This document shows, piece by piece, positions 1 through 6,994 of a DNA stretch of 30,821 nt. Every line of letters begins with the position of its first letter. Position 1 is the first letter of the stretch. The DNA is from a virus, in IMG/VR virus record IMGVR_UViG_3300025106_000007, positions 1 through 30,821 of that record. One strand, written 5' to 3'. The notes under the pieces were generated by a model that was not told the origin of the DNA, ran no database searches, and saw nothing but the letters and a program-made list of their open reading frames with translations. The translations under genes were made by a program, and so were the position numbers.

Positions 1-25
1 GGGGGGGGGGGAGGGGGGGGGAGAG
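1..25. other. Poly-G run at the contig edge
   Basis: The window opens with eleven G, one A, nine G and then a short GA alternation. Nothing coding starts here. A homopolymer G run at a contig end is a common artefact of two-colour short-read chemistry, though a real G-quadruplex-forming tract is possible. Positions 26-124 hold no gene that I can support. Confidence 0.6.
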
Positions 26-124
26 ATGACAAGAAAGGCCGCGCGGAGGTCATCAGGCCGCTTATCGTCGATTTAACGCAAATCCTTCAAGTTCAGTTGG
101 TTAAATGATACAGGCGTAAAAAAA

Positions 125-595
125 ATGGCACAAGGTAGACCGAGAAAGATCAGATCCGATTCTTCGTCCGAGATGGTAAAGCGTCTATCACGCTCTGACG
201 GAACCATCGCGGTCCCAGACGGCATGAATCTCGAAACCGAAGAATTGCGGGTAATTTGGGATCAATTTACCAGGGCGCGACGTCAAGAGGATTGGCGTGA
301 CATGGATTTAGTGTTACTGGAGAAGGTTGTACGGTTCGAGGTGAAGATCAGGGATTGCGAGCGTGTTATCCAGGATCAGGGGATGATCCTGGAGACCAAG
401 CGCGGGACGCCGATCAAGAATCCTCTGGTCGACATCCAGGATGGCTATTTGCGGCAAATGCTGGCGGTGATCCGCACGATGTCCCTGGGAACCAACGGCC
501 AGGATCGGCGCACGCTGGCGAACAACAAGCACGATGACGACGAGGCGGCTAGGAAGCTGAGGGAGATGGGAGCGCCTAAGTTGCTGGCGGTGTGA
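125..595 (+). CDS. terS: Phage terminase small subunit, P27-like
   Basis: This 156-residue protein is probably the DNA-recognition subunit of the packaging terminase, which brings viral DNA to the large subunit. The basic N-terminus (MAQGRPRKIR) is followed by a helical region. The central stretch reads QDQGMILETKRGTPIKNP and then QMLAVIRTMSLG, matching the P27-type pattern of a short beta segment, an NP motif and a final helix near an LG. Length and position directly before the large terminase agree with this. No strong Shine-Dalgarno site precedes the ATG, only an A-rich stretch. The stop codon overlaps a possible ATG at 595 (TGATG), which would have coupled it to the next gene before a palindrome inserted there. 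The assignment rests on pattern and synteny. Confidence 0.75.
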   Translation: MAQGRPRKIRSDSSSEMVKRLSRSDGTIAVPDGMNLETEELRVIWDQFTRARRQEDWRDMDLVLLEKVVRFEVKIRDCERVIQDQGMILETKRGTPIKNPLVDIQDGYLRQMLAVIRTMSLGTNGQDRRTLANNKHDDDEAARKLREMGAPKLLAV

Positions 596-717
596 TGGCG
601 CGGGTGGTCCACCGTGTCAATAGAAAAACTACCTGCCTGCCGGCAAGGCAGGCCTGCCTTGCCGGCAGGCAGGCCTGGCTGCGAGTATTCCTATGGCAAG
701 ACTCGCGGATAATGTAA
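595..717 (+). pseudogene. Probable displaced start region of the large terminase
   Basis: A 40-codon reading frame starts at an ATG overlapping the small-terminase stop (TGATG). It reads MARVVHRVNRKT, passes through the 42-bp palindrome and stops at 715-717. Removing 44 bp (632-675) would join this ATG in frame with the large terminase at 693, passing through MAASIPMARLADN. I infer that the coupled start originally belonged to the terminase and was separated by insertion of the palindrome. An independent small protein is the alternative. Confidence 0.4.
632..673. repeat. Perfect 42-bp palindromic GC-rich element
   Basis: All 42 bases equal their own reverse complement. The outer arms begin CCTGCCTGCCGGCAAGGC and the centre is AGGCCT. 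It is effectively two head-to-head copies of the short element found elsewhere in the window. It lies between the small and large terminase genes, where mRNA would form a very stable hairpin about 20 nt before the large terminase ATG. No U-tract follows, so it is not a standard terminator. Confidence 0.95.
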
Positions 718-2339
718 GAGCCGCGGTCAAGTGCGGCCCGATTCCGAAACTTCGTGACTTTCAAACACTCCCCCTTGAGCGACTTACTCGTGGCGAGCGA
801 GTTTGTCGTTTCATAACCGAATACCTGAAAGTTCCAGAGGGCGCGCTCGTTGGTCAGCCGGTACAGTTGGCGCCGTTTCAACAGGCGTTCATTGTGGCGG
901 TTTACGATAACCCAAAAGGGACGCGCAAAGCGTTTCTGTCTTGTGCGAGAAAGAACTCAAAGACGACGACGATTGCGATGCTGTTGCTGGCGCACATCAT
1001 CGGGCCTGAAGCGAAACAAAATACGCAGATTGCTTCAGCGGCGGCTTCTCGCGAACAAGCTGCCTTGGTTTTTCATGCTGCGGAAAAGATGATCAATCAA
1101 TCTACGGAACTGCGGCAGTTGACGCGAATCGTGCCTAGCGGGAAAAGAATTATCGGGTTGACGCGCAACGTTGAATACAAGGCATTGTCCGCAGAAGCTG
1201 GCACGGCCTTGGGAATGAGCTTGGCCTTGGCTATTTGCGACGAGCTTGGCATCGTGCGCGGACCGAGCTCTCCCTTTATCGACGCCATAACGACAAGTCA
1301 GGGCGCCCATGAAAACCCATTGCTTATCGGGATCAGCACGCAAGCGCCAAGCGACGCGGATATGCTGAGCGTGTGGCTTGATGATGCCGAGCGCAGCCAG
1401 GACCCGCACACTATATCTCATCTCTACCAGGCCGATTCAGGGGCCGATCTTCTTGACAAAAAGCAGTGGAGAAAAGCCAATCCAGCCCTGGGGCTGTTTA
1501 GGCTAGAGAAAGACTTAGAGGAGCAGTTAAAACAAGCGGCCAGGCTGCCCAGCATGGAAGCCAGCGCCCGCAACCTGCTTCTCAACCAGCGGATTTCGTT
1601 GATAAATTTGTTCCTCGCCCCGGCCGCCTGGAAGGCAAACTCCGCCAAGCCGGACATCGGCGTATTCCGCAATAATAAGGTATCGATGGGGTTGGACTTG
1701 TCGGCTCGCCAAGATCTAACCGCGGCGGTTCTGGCGGCAAAGGACGAGGACGGCGTGGTGCATCTTTTGCCGTTTGTGTATACCCCGCAGGCTGGACTGG
1801 AAGAGAGGGCATTGCGGGATCGCACTCCGTATGCTGCTTGGGTGCGCGACGGATATATGATTGCGGTTCCCGGGACCACTATCGATTACGATTGGCTGGC
1901 CGCTGATCTTAGCAAGCGCCTAAAGGACCTGGACATCCGCGTGCATACCATCGAATTCGACCGTTGGCGCTGGGAGCTTTTTCAAAAGGCGGCGGACGAG
2001 GCTGGATTGCGCTTTGACGTGATCAATCCAGTAGGGCAAGGGTATAAGGATATGTCACCTCGACTGGAGGCGTTCGAGTCGCTTTTGCTCCAAGGCAAGA
2101 TTCGGCATGGGGCGCATCCGCTTTTGAATATGAGCGCAGCAAACGCAATTGCGACATTTGATCCTGCTGGTAATAGGAAGCTTGATAAATCAAAAACTAC
2201 GTCCAGAATTGATCCGCTGGTGGCTAGTGTTATGGCGTGTTATGCCGTGGGCGAGGGTCAGGCGCGGGCGGTGCAATTTGACGTGCGGGCGGTCATAGGG
2301 TCCCTGGCTTGCTGCGCTATCGGGTTGGCGTTGTTGTGA
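693..2339 (+). CDS. terL: Phage terminase large subunit
   Basis: This is the ATP-driven packaging motor and headful or cos nuclease, 548 residues, of the Terminase_1 type. The N-terminal ATPase has a Walker-A-like CARKNSKTT at residues 84-92 and a Walker B LAICDELG around 179-186. The C-terminal RNase H-like nuclease shows GLDLSARQD (D335), EFDRWRW (D423) and SRIDPLVASVMA (D507), the expected three acidic positions. A usual terminase has a few more N-terminal residues, and the ATG used here lies just beyond a palindromic insert that separates it from the coupled start at 595. The end overlaps the next gene by a GTGA. Function is confident; the exact start is not. Confidence 0.93.
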   Translation: MARLADNVRAAVKCGPIPKLRDFQTLPLERLTRGERVCRFITEYLKVPEGALVGQPVQLAPFQQAFIVAVYDNPKGTRKAFLSCARKNSKTTTIAMLLLAHIIGPEAKQNTQIASAAASREQAALVFHAAEKMINQSTELRQLTRIVPSGKRIIGLTRNVEYKALSAEAGTALGMSLALAICDELGIVRGPSSPFIDAITTSQGAHENPLLIGISTQAPSDADMLSVWLDDAERSQDPHTISHLYQADSGADLLDKKQWRKANPALGLFRLEKDLEEQLKQAARLPSMEASARNLLLNQRISLINLFLAPAAWKANSAKPDIGVFRNNKVSMGLDLSARQDLTAAVLAAKDEDGVVHLLPFVYTPQAGLEERALRDRTPYAAWVRDGYMIAVPGTTIDYDWLAADLSKRLKDLDIRVHTIEFDRWRWELFQKAADEAGLRFDVINPVGQGYKDMSPRLEAFESLLLQGKIRHGAHPLLNMSAANAIATFDPAGNRKLDKSKTTSRIDPLVASVMACYAVGEGQARAVQFDVRAVIGSLACCAIGLALL

Positions 2340-2644
2340 AAACCAGCTGGCCCACCAAACGAAATCCATTTTACGAAAGCCCGCGATGGCGCAAGCTCCG
2401 CGAGCAGATTCGGCGGCGCGACAACTTCACGTGTCGGGTCTGCGGTGTGCAGTCACGGCGTGTTGTCGTCGATCACATTGTGCCGCTACGGGTGCGGCCG
2501 GACTTGGGTCTGCATCCTGCCAATCTGCAACTCCTTTGCCCGGCATGTCATGGCGGAGCGAAGCGGGCAGCGGAGCTCTCGGCGAAACGGGGCGAGGCGG
2601 AAACTGGGCTTGATGGGTTTCCAGTAGGCAGCGACTGGAGCTAA
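2336..2644 (+). CDS. HNH endonuclease
   Basis: A 102-residue HNH nuclease of the kind encoded beside terminases, where HNH proteins help the large subunit cut DNA in several HK97-type phages. Visible motifs are ESPRWRKLREQIRRRD, then CRVCG (first zinc Cys pair), VVVDHIVPL (the D-H catalytic core), HPANLQLLC (the N position) and CPACHGG (second Cys pair and final H). I chose the GTG that overlaps the terminase stop (GTGA). An upstream in-frame TTG at 2309 would add nine residues that resemble no HNH protein. The C-terminus is short and shortly precedes a tandem palindromic element. Confidence 0.9.
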   Translation: MKTSWPTKRNPFYESPRWRKLREQIRRRDNFTCRVCGVQSRRVVVDHIVPLRVRPDLGLHPANLQLLCPACHGGAKRAAELSAKRGEAETGLDGFPVGSDWS

Positions 2645-2650
2645 CCAGCG

Positions 2651-2696
2651 CCTGCCTGCCTTGCCGGTAGGCAGGCCTGCCTTGCCGGTAGGCAGG
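2651..2696. repeat. Palindromic element, two tandem 21-bp copies
   Basis: Two identical 21-bp units (2655-2675 and 2676-2696), each containing CTGCCTTGCCGGTAGGCAG, follow a partial CCTG. They belong to the TTGCCGGTAGG subtype also found at 28413 and 30451. They lie ten bases after the HNH gene, in a gap without a clear gene. Confidence 0.95.
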
Positions 2697-2763
2697 TTTA
2701 TTTTTTGGAGGGAGTGATTTTAGAAACTTTACAAGCTGACAGTCTCCGGCTATGTTTAGGGAT

Positions 2764-2844
2764 ATGAACGATTCCGGACAGCGCAGACGACCACCGCCAG
2801 GAGCTCGCAAGCGCTATCCTCGACCACCCGACGACGAAGACTAG
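2764..2844 (+). CDS. Possible 26-residue Arg/Pro-rich peptide
   Basis: In the otherwise empty stretch 2697-2960, an ATG at 2764 opens 26 codons reading MNDSGQRRRPPPGARKRYPR and ending PPDDED. It overlaps the stop of an 17-residue frame that begins at a GTG (2714) behind a good GGAGG (2708-2712), forming an ATGA junction. Both may be leftovers of a gene damaged by the palindromic insert or genuine tiny phage genes. I do not recognise either. Confidence 0.2.
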   Translation: MNDSGQRRRPPPGARKRYPRPPDDED

Positions 2845-2960
2845 AGAATCGGGCGACGGTCCTCCGGCCCGGCTGAAATTAGGAATCCAGCTGTGCCATC
2901 GATCTCTTTCTGCAGTGCATTTTGCCCGGCACCCCCTGTCGGGCATCTTTTTGTCCGCTG

Positions 2961-3155
2961 ATGGACAAGCTCTGCGCAAATTGCAAGTTCTGGCAGCAGC
3001 CGGATCTCGACGCGGACGATCAATTTTTCGGTATCTGTCGGCGCTTCCCACCTCGGACCATGGCCCAAGATAATGACTGGTGCGGCGAGTGGGTTTACAG
3101 CCAGGAAGGTCAGGAGCGCTTAGAAGCTGCGGAACCGCAAACATTTGGAGACTAA
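2961..3155 (+). CDS. Small Cys-rich, probably metal-binding phage protein
   Basis: A 64-residue protein with a CANCKFW start, a GICRRFPP centre and a DWCGEW end, a spacing of four cysteines (CxxC, C, C) seen in many short uncharacterised phage proteins and likely to bind zinc. The start is the ATG of MDKLCANC; upstream TTG alternatives add an unlikely extension. It ends three bases before the protease GTG, and its 3' end carries that gene's Shine-Dalgarno site. The role is unknown. Confidence 0.7.
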   Translation: MDKLCANCKFWQQPDLDADDQFFGICRRFPPRTMAQDNDWCGEWVYSQEGQERLEAAEPQTFGD

Positions 3156-3157
3156 TC

Positions 3158-3808
3158 GTGCCTAATCCCTGCAGTTTTGATTCCGACCACGCCGCCTGCG
3201 TCGCCGAGCGACAGGACGAAAATCCGAACGAGGAGATAGAGCAAAGCAATGCCGTTTGCTACTCGATGTGGCGGGAGCGGGATTGCGGGACGGAAAAACA
3301 CTTCTCCTCCCCCATCGAGAAAGACAAGCGCGACGGGCGCTGGGTGCTGTCGGCGTCATCTCCGGATCGGGTCGGCGATACCATCGACCCGAAAGCCTAT
3401 GTCAAAGCTGCATCGAGGATCAGCGACAGGCTGCCAGCGCTCTTCAACCACGATTCAGGAAAAATTGTAGGATTCTGGGACAGCATAAAAGCCGAGGGGG
3501 CCCGCATGACCGGGAGCTTGAAGCTCGTTCTGGAGACTGGGCTCGGGCGCTACATCAAGGCGCTCCTCGACGCCGGCGTGCCGATATCGAGCTCCATCGG
3601 ATTTCGCGGACTCGATGCTGAGCCAAACAAGCACGGCGGTCTGCACTTCAAAGACATCGAGATCCTGGAAACGTCGCTTGTGGCTACACCAGCGCATCCT
3701 GGAGCAATCCAAATCGCCAAATCTTTCGGTATCGACCTACCAAAGTTGACCGAAAAGCAGAGACTGGAAATTTTGGTAAAAACCAAATTGATTCTTAGTA
3801 AGAAGTAA
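3158..3808 (+). CDS. Prohead protease, HK97 gp4-like (U35)
   Basis: This 216-residue protein should be the assembly protease that removes the capsid delta domain and then itself. The core shows FNHDSGKIVG (catalytic His98), VPISSSIGF (catalytic Ser around 144-146) and DIEILETSLVATPAHPGA, the typical U35 end of the fold. The first about 50 residues have CSFDSDHAACVAE and SNAVCYSMWRERD, a Cys-bearing N-terminal segment that also occurs at the front of other phage proteases. The GTG start is chosen because TTTGGAG lies seven bases upstream and the frame begins right after the previous stop. It is followed by a structured leader and the capsid gene. Confidence 0.9.
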   Translation: MPNPCSFDSDHAACVAERQDENPNEEIEQSNAVCYSMWRERDCGTEKHFSSPIEKDKRDGRWVLSASSPDRVGDTIDPKAYVKAASRISDRLPALFNHDSGKIVGFWDSIKAEGARMTGSLKLVLETGLGRYIKALLDAGVPISSSIGFRGLDAEPNKHGGLHFKDIEILETSLVATPAHPGAIQIAKSFGIDLPKLTEKQRLEILVKTKLILSKK

Positions 3809-3812
3809 GTGC

Positions 3813-3890
3813 ACAATGAGCCGTCGCTATGCTCATTGTAAAATAAGGGGATCTTAAAGGCGATGACCCCTGCAATAACCCCAATCGGGG
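3813..3890 (+). promoter_or_regulatory. Hairpin-rich leader before the capsid gene
   Basis: The 109-bp gap between protease and capsid holds a perfect 9-bp stem (ACAATGAGC at 3813-3821 with GCTCATTGT at 3831-3839, 9-nt loop). It is followed by AGGGG (3846-3850) facing CCCCT (3867-3871) and a CCCC/GGGG stem (3879-3890, 4-nt loop). There is no U-tract, so these are better read as mRNA-processing or stability structures than terminators. I see no convincing promoter. Confidence 0.5.
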
Positions 3891-3917
3891 AGCCTGTGAA
3901 ATTTAGGGTATAAAACA

Positions 3918-5405
3918 ATGTCTGGTAAAGTATCAGAATTGATTATCAAGCATCAGGAAGAGCTTGCCGGAATAAAGGACCAACTGCTTAAGGCAGTGGA
4001 GGAAATGGAAGCCAATCCTGATGAAGAAGCTCCGATGTTGATCATGCAAGAGCTGAACGAAAAGCACGATGTTTTGGAAAAGAAGCTTGAGGCTCTTAAG
4101 GCTACGGAGCAGAGTGTAAAGGTCCGTGCCAAGCCGGTGATGATTGATGGTGCGCCTGCTGTGATTCAGCGCCATATGGAGCCCAAGAAGCCTGGTGACG
4201 TTATCTTCAAGCACGCCGTTGTGAATTTGCTCTCGTTTATCGAGCGCAAGGATCCGTCCCAGGTCATTGAGGAGCGTTACAAGGACACCAACTACGTTGG
4301 CGAGACCTACAAGACGATCTATCGCAAGTCCCAGATCAATCCCGCCATGACCTCGGTTTCCGGCTGGGCGCAAGAGCTGACGCAGTCCGATACGCGAGGC
4401 TTCATTGAGTCGCTGAAGGATGTGTCTGTGGCGGCTGCTCTGGCTTCCCGCGCTACGTCTCTGGACTTTGGTGGCTTCCAGTCTATCAAGATCCCGCGGC
4501 GCAATCCGCTTGGGACTGCTGGCGCTGGCGTTACTGAGCCTGCGTGGGTTGCTGAAGGCCGCCCAATCCCGCTGACCAAGTTCAGCTTTGGCTCTACCGA
4601 GCTGTTCCGGTACAAGCTTGCCGCAATCACCACGTTCACGCGGGAGATCGCCGAGCGGTCTACTCCAGCTATTGAAGGCTTGCTGCGTGATGCGCTTCGC
4701 GAAGCGTACGCTGAAGTCCTTGATGCGGCTTTGCTGGATAACAGTGCTGCGGTTCAGGGTGTGCGTCCGCATGGTCTGCTCTTTGACCCGTTAGCTGGTG
4801 CCGGTGCCGCGATTACTTCGCTAGCTCCGACTACTGGCGGCGGTGAGGACGCGGTGCGTGGTGACATCATGAAGCTGATGACGGCGCTTACTAGTGCACG
4901 GGTTGGCCGGCGACCGGTGTTGCTGGTCAATGAGCTCGATAGGCTGTCAGCCGCTAGCATGGTCTCGCTGATGTCGGACTATGTGTTCCGGGATGAGCTC
5001 TCAAGCGGCAACCTCATGGGCATGCCGGTGATCAGCTCGGGCAATGTTCCGCAGCACCATGTGGTAATCGTGGACGCGGCGTATCTGGCTACGGCATTTG
5101 ATTCGCCGATGTTTGATGTCTCGGATGTTGCCACCGTGGTGGAAAACAGCGCAGACACGACCGCGCCAACGATGGTCTCTGTCTCCGCTACTGATGCCGC
5201 TGGTGCCCATGCCGGACAAGTGGCCCCGACCGAAGGACGCATGGTTAGCCATCCTGCTGCGGCGACTGCGGCGGCTACGAACAGCATTGCCAGATCGCTC
5301 TGGCAGACGTGGAGCGTAGGGATCCGCATGGTGGCCCCAACCAGTTGGGGAGTGATGCAGCCCGGAGTTGTTCAGCATATCACGCCGACGACGTGGACTG
5401 CGTAA
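3918..5405 (+). CDS. HK97-fold major capsid protein
   Basis: The 495-residue shell protein. Residues 1 to about 110 are highly charged and helical (HQEELAGIKDQLLKAVEEME), as expected of the delta/scaffold domain cut by the neighbouring protease. The fold proper begins near YVGETYKTIYRK and includes TEPAWVAEGRPIPLTKFSF (N-arm/E-loop region) and REAYAEVLDAALLDN. The typical end is SLWQTWSVGIRM followed by SWGVMQPGVV. A low-complexity insertion of about 40 residues rich in A, T and S (TTAPTMVSVSATDAAGAHAG) near the C-terminus is unusual and could be surface exposed. AGGGTA lies eight bases before the ATG. A terminator follows directly, so the capsid message can end independently. Confidence 0.95.
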   Translation: MSGKVSELIIKHQEELAGIKDQLLKAVEEMEANPDEEAPMLIMQELNEKHDVLEKKLEALKATEQSVKVRAKPVMIDGAPAVIQRHMEPKKPGDVIFKHAVVNLLSFIERKDPSQVIEERYKDTNYVGETYKTIYRKSQINPAMTSVSGWAQELTQSDTRGFIESLKDVSVAAALASRATSLDFGGFQSIKIPRRNPLGTAGAGVTEPAWVAEGRPIPLTKFSFGSTELFRYKLAAITTFTREIAERSTPAIEGLLRDALREAYAEVLDAALLDNSAAVQGVRPHGLLFDPLAGAGAAITSLAPTTGGGEDAVRGDIMKLMTALTSARVGRRPVLLVNELDRLSAASMVSLMSDYVFRDELSSGNLMGMPVISSGNVPQHHVVIVDAAYLATAFDSPMFDVSDVATVVENSADTTAPTMVSVSATDAAGAHAGQVAPTEGRMVSHPAAATAAATNSIARSLWQTWSVGIRMVAPTSWGVMQPGVVQHITPTTWTA

Positions 5406-5417
5406 CACGGTGATGTG

Positions 5418-5450
5418 AAAGCCGGGGCCTTCTGGCCTCGGTTTTCTCTT
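5418..5450 (+). terminator. Rho-independent terminator after the capsid gene
   Basis: An eight-base stem (CCGGGGCC at 5422-5429 with GGCCTCGG at 5434-5441, one G-U pair, TTCT loop) is preceded by GAAAG and followed by TTTTCTCTT. It sits 12 bases past the capsid stop. Partial read-through would give abundant capsid mRNA and less of the genes beyond. Confidence 0.85.
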
Positions 5451-5465
5451 GAGGATAAAACTGTC

Positions 5466-5927
5466 ATGATTTATGAGATTTATTACAAAACCGGATTTGG
5501 TAGACGAGCTCGCAAGATCACGTCAACCGTTGGTCTCCGCCATGTCATCAGGAATCTCTGGACCAGCATCACCGGCTACGGGCAAGCTCCGGCTTATCAG
5601 GTACCAACTGCAACAATCACTCCTGCATTGCCAATAACTGGCGACGCGGCTGGAACGGCTAAGGCAACCTTTGACATCCAGTTCCACGGCCAGGACATCC
5701 CGACCGGTGGCAAAATGGCTACCGTGACCTACAATGTTGGCGCTGGAGATCAGACGATTCCGGTTCCGTTGCAAGCAGGCGATACGCCGAATCAAGCGAC
5801 TAACAAGATCGTAACGGCAATCAACGGCGTTGCGGAACTTAGTGCGGTCAAGGGAGCTGGAACTACTGTCGTTGTCACGCCGACCAGCGGCACCGTGCTC
5901 TCCACGCTCACGCTGGCGGTGGCATGA
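5466..5927 (+). CDS. Uncharacterised phage protein with triplicated domain, copy 1
   Basis: This 153-residue protein has an N-terminal motif MIYEIYYKTGFGRRARKITS, also present in the next gene. It then has a beta-rich domain containing ITPALPITGD, FHGQDIPTGGKMATVTYNVG and IPVPLQAGDTPNQATNKIV. The same domain recurs at 5924 and in the C-terminal half of the protein at 27263. I do not recognise a family; position behind the capsid gene suggests a head decoration or virion accessory role, which is inference. The start is the ATG at 5466, with GAGG 11 bases upstream. The longer frame from a GTG at 5415 would run through the terminator. It ends in an ATGA overlap with its paralogue. Confidence 0.8.
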   Translation: MIYEIYYKTGFGRRARKITSTVGLRHVIRNLWTSITGYGQAPAYQVPTATITPALPITGDAAGTAKATFDIQFHGQDIPTGGKMATVTYNVGAGDQTIPVPLQAGDTPNQATNKIVTAINGVAELSAVKGAGTTVVVTPTSGTVLSTLTLAVA

Positions 5928-6418
5928 TGTTATATGAATGCTTTTACAAGCCATTTTTCGGCCGTCGTATCCGAAAAATTACATCTACAACGGGATTAAC
6001 TCACGTTTTCCGTAATTTGTGGACATCGTATCGCGGATGTCATGGTGTTGCTACAATAGCTCCAGTAACGGCATGGATAGATCCGGTATTGCAGCCAATA
6101 GCGCCATCATTGCCGTTTAGCAGAAATGTCGGAGACACCATCATTTTAGATTTTGATTTTCATGGGCTAAATATTCCGGCTGGCGGAAAAACGGTTACAA
6201 TTGTTTATTCGTTTCCCGAGGTACTGTATAGGGACATTACTACAGTAGTAGATTTAGCTGCCGGTTTAACGCCAAGTCAAGCAGTAGATAAAATTGTTAC
6301 AGAACTAGTTGCAACTGGTGATTTCCATGTTACTAGAGGCCCTGGAACAACAATCAACATGCAATTTACTGACCCTAATAAACTGACACTGATAGATTTT
6401 AGGGTGACTTGGGCATGA
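5924..6418 (+). CDS. Uncharacterised phage protein with triplicated domain, copy 2
   Basis: This 164-residue paralogue of the preceding gene shares YECFYKPFFGRRIRKITSTT, then FHGLNIPAGGKTVTIVYSF and LTPSQAVDKIVTELVATG, aligned throughout with copy 1. The DNA is clearly richer in A and T than copy 1, so the pair is not a recent exact duplication; one copy was probably imported or diverged long ago. The start overlaps the upstream stop (ATGATG; 5924 or 5927). Its own stop overlaps the next start (ATGA). Function unknown. Confidence 0.8.
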   Translation: MMLYECFYKPFFGRRIRKITSTTGLTHVFRNLWTSYRGCHGVATIAPVTAWIDPVLQPIAPSLPFSRNVGDTIILDFDFHGLNIPAGGKTVTIVYSFPEVLYRDITTVVDLAAGLTPSQAVDKIVTELVATGDFHVTRGPGTTINMQFTDPNKLTLIDFRVTWA

Positions 6419-6747
6419 TTTACGTTCCCAAGTCTGCGCCCATGCCTATCCTGATTGAGAAAGGCATGACCGGGCGGCGAATGCGTGTCTTCGACGAGGG
6501 TGAGTTGGAGCGGCGTCTGCAAGCCGGCACTGTGCGTGAGCTTGGGCGTAATTTCTACGCGGCTACTGGGTTAGATATTGCCAAGCGGCCGAAGGTTGTG
6601 GTGCCACCTGAGGATCTGGACTCCGAGATCGACGAGGATGAGCCGCAGACCTATCAGACCCGTGACATGACGGCTACTCGCAAGCGCGGGCGTCCCATGC
6701 CTACCGGCAGGCAGGCCAGCCTACCGGCAGGCAGGCGAGGAAGGTAA
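6415..6747 (+). CDS. Small structural-region protein with basic tail altered by repeats
   Basis: This 110-residue protein starts IYVPKSAPMPILIEKGMTGR and continues with a charged helical part and an acidic stretch (PPEDLDSEIDEDEPQ). It ends with an AT-hook-like RKRGRP. Two palindromic elements are then read in two different frames as MPTGRQ and LPAGR before RGR-stop. Without the inserts the protein would end in a short basic tail. Start is the ATGA overlap with the preceding gene. No family recognised; the basic tail could touch DNA. Confidence 0.7.
   Translation: MIYVPKSAPMPILIEKGMTGRRMRVFDEGELERRLQAGTVRELGRNFYAATGLDIAKRPKVVVPPEDLDSEIDEDEPQTYQTRDMTATRKRGRPMPTGRQASLPAGRRGR
6700..6735. repeat. 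Palindromic element, two copies four bases apart
   Basis: CCTACCGGCAGGCAGG at 6700-6715 and again at 6720-6735, separated by CCAG. The first is preceded by CATG like most copies. Both lie inside the 3' end of the gene ending at 6747 and keep it open, the two copies being read in different frames. Confidence 0.95.
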
Positions 6748-6751
6748 AGCC

Positions 6752-6770
6752 ATGCCTACCGGCAGGCAGG
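6752..6770. repeat. Palindromic element supplying a start codon
   Basis: ATGCCTACCGGCAGGCAGG lies exactly between the ribosome binding site and the ATGATG of the small gene. The 21-base unit, including GCC or CC junction bases, adds seven codons without changing frame, so translation can begin on the element itself. Confidence 0.9.
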
Positions 6771-6994
6771 CCATGATGTATCCGGTCGAGGGTGGCAAGG
6801 TCGAGATCAATCCGGATCAGATTGTTACCGCACACAAGGAAAAAGGCGGCGATCAATGGCGGCTGTACATGAATGACAATAAGGAAGTCATTGTGACTAA
6901 GCATGAGTATGCCGAGATCCGTCCATGCCTACCGGCAGGCAGGAAGCTGGTCGGGGCTACGGTGCGACTAGTATGCACTACGGAGGCTGAATGA
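6752..6994 (+). CDS. Small protein carrying two in-frame palindromic elements
   Basis: An 80-residue protein of unknown function. The body is MMYPVEGGKVEINPDQIVTA, then QWRLYMNDNKEVIVTKHEYA and a short beta-rich end. The first seven residues (MPTGRQA) are encoded by one element. The Shine-Dalgarno GAGGAAGG (6737-6744) is correctly spaced for the element's own ATG at 6752; the ancestral start is probably the ATGATG at 6773. A second element encodes CLPAGR inside the protein (6928-6943). The stop overlaps the portal start (ATGA). Both inserts preserve the frame, arguing that the gene is still used. Confidence 0.7.
   Translation: MPTGRQAMMYPVEGGKVEINPDQIVTAHKEKGGDQWRLYMNDNKEVIVTKHEYAEIRPCLPAGRKLVGATVRLVCTTEAE
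6928..6943. repeat. Palindromic element inside a coding region
   Basis: CCTACCGGCAGGCAGG preceded by CATG, read as CLPAGR within the 80-residue gene, between EIRP and KLVG. Confidence 0.9.

Noticed and set aside
632-673. Possible transcription terminator
   Set aside because: The palindrome is strong but no T-run follows on either strand, and it belongs to the dispersed element family.
2698-3249. Minus-strand 183-residue frame
   Set aside because: It runs antisense through the Cys-rich and protease genes, has no family resemblance and starts inside a clearly coding region.
3933-4772. Minus-strand 279-residue frame
   Set aside because: It is antisense to the well-supported capsid gene and is explained by that gene's codon bias.
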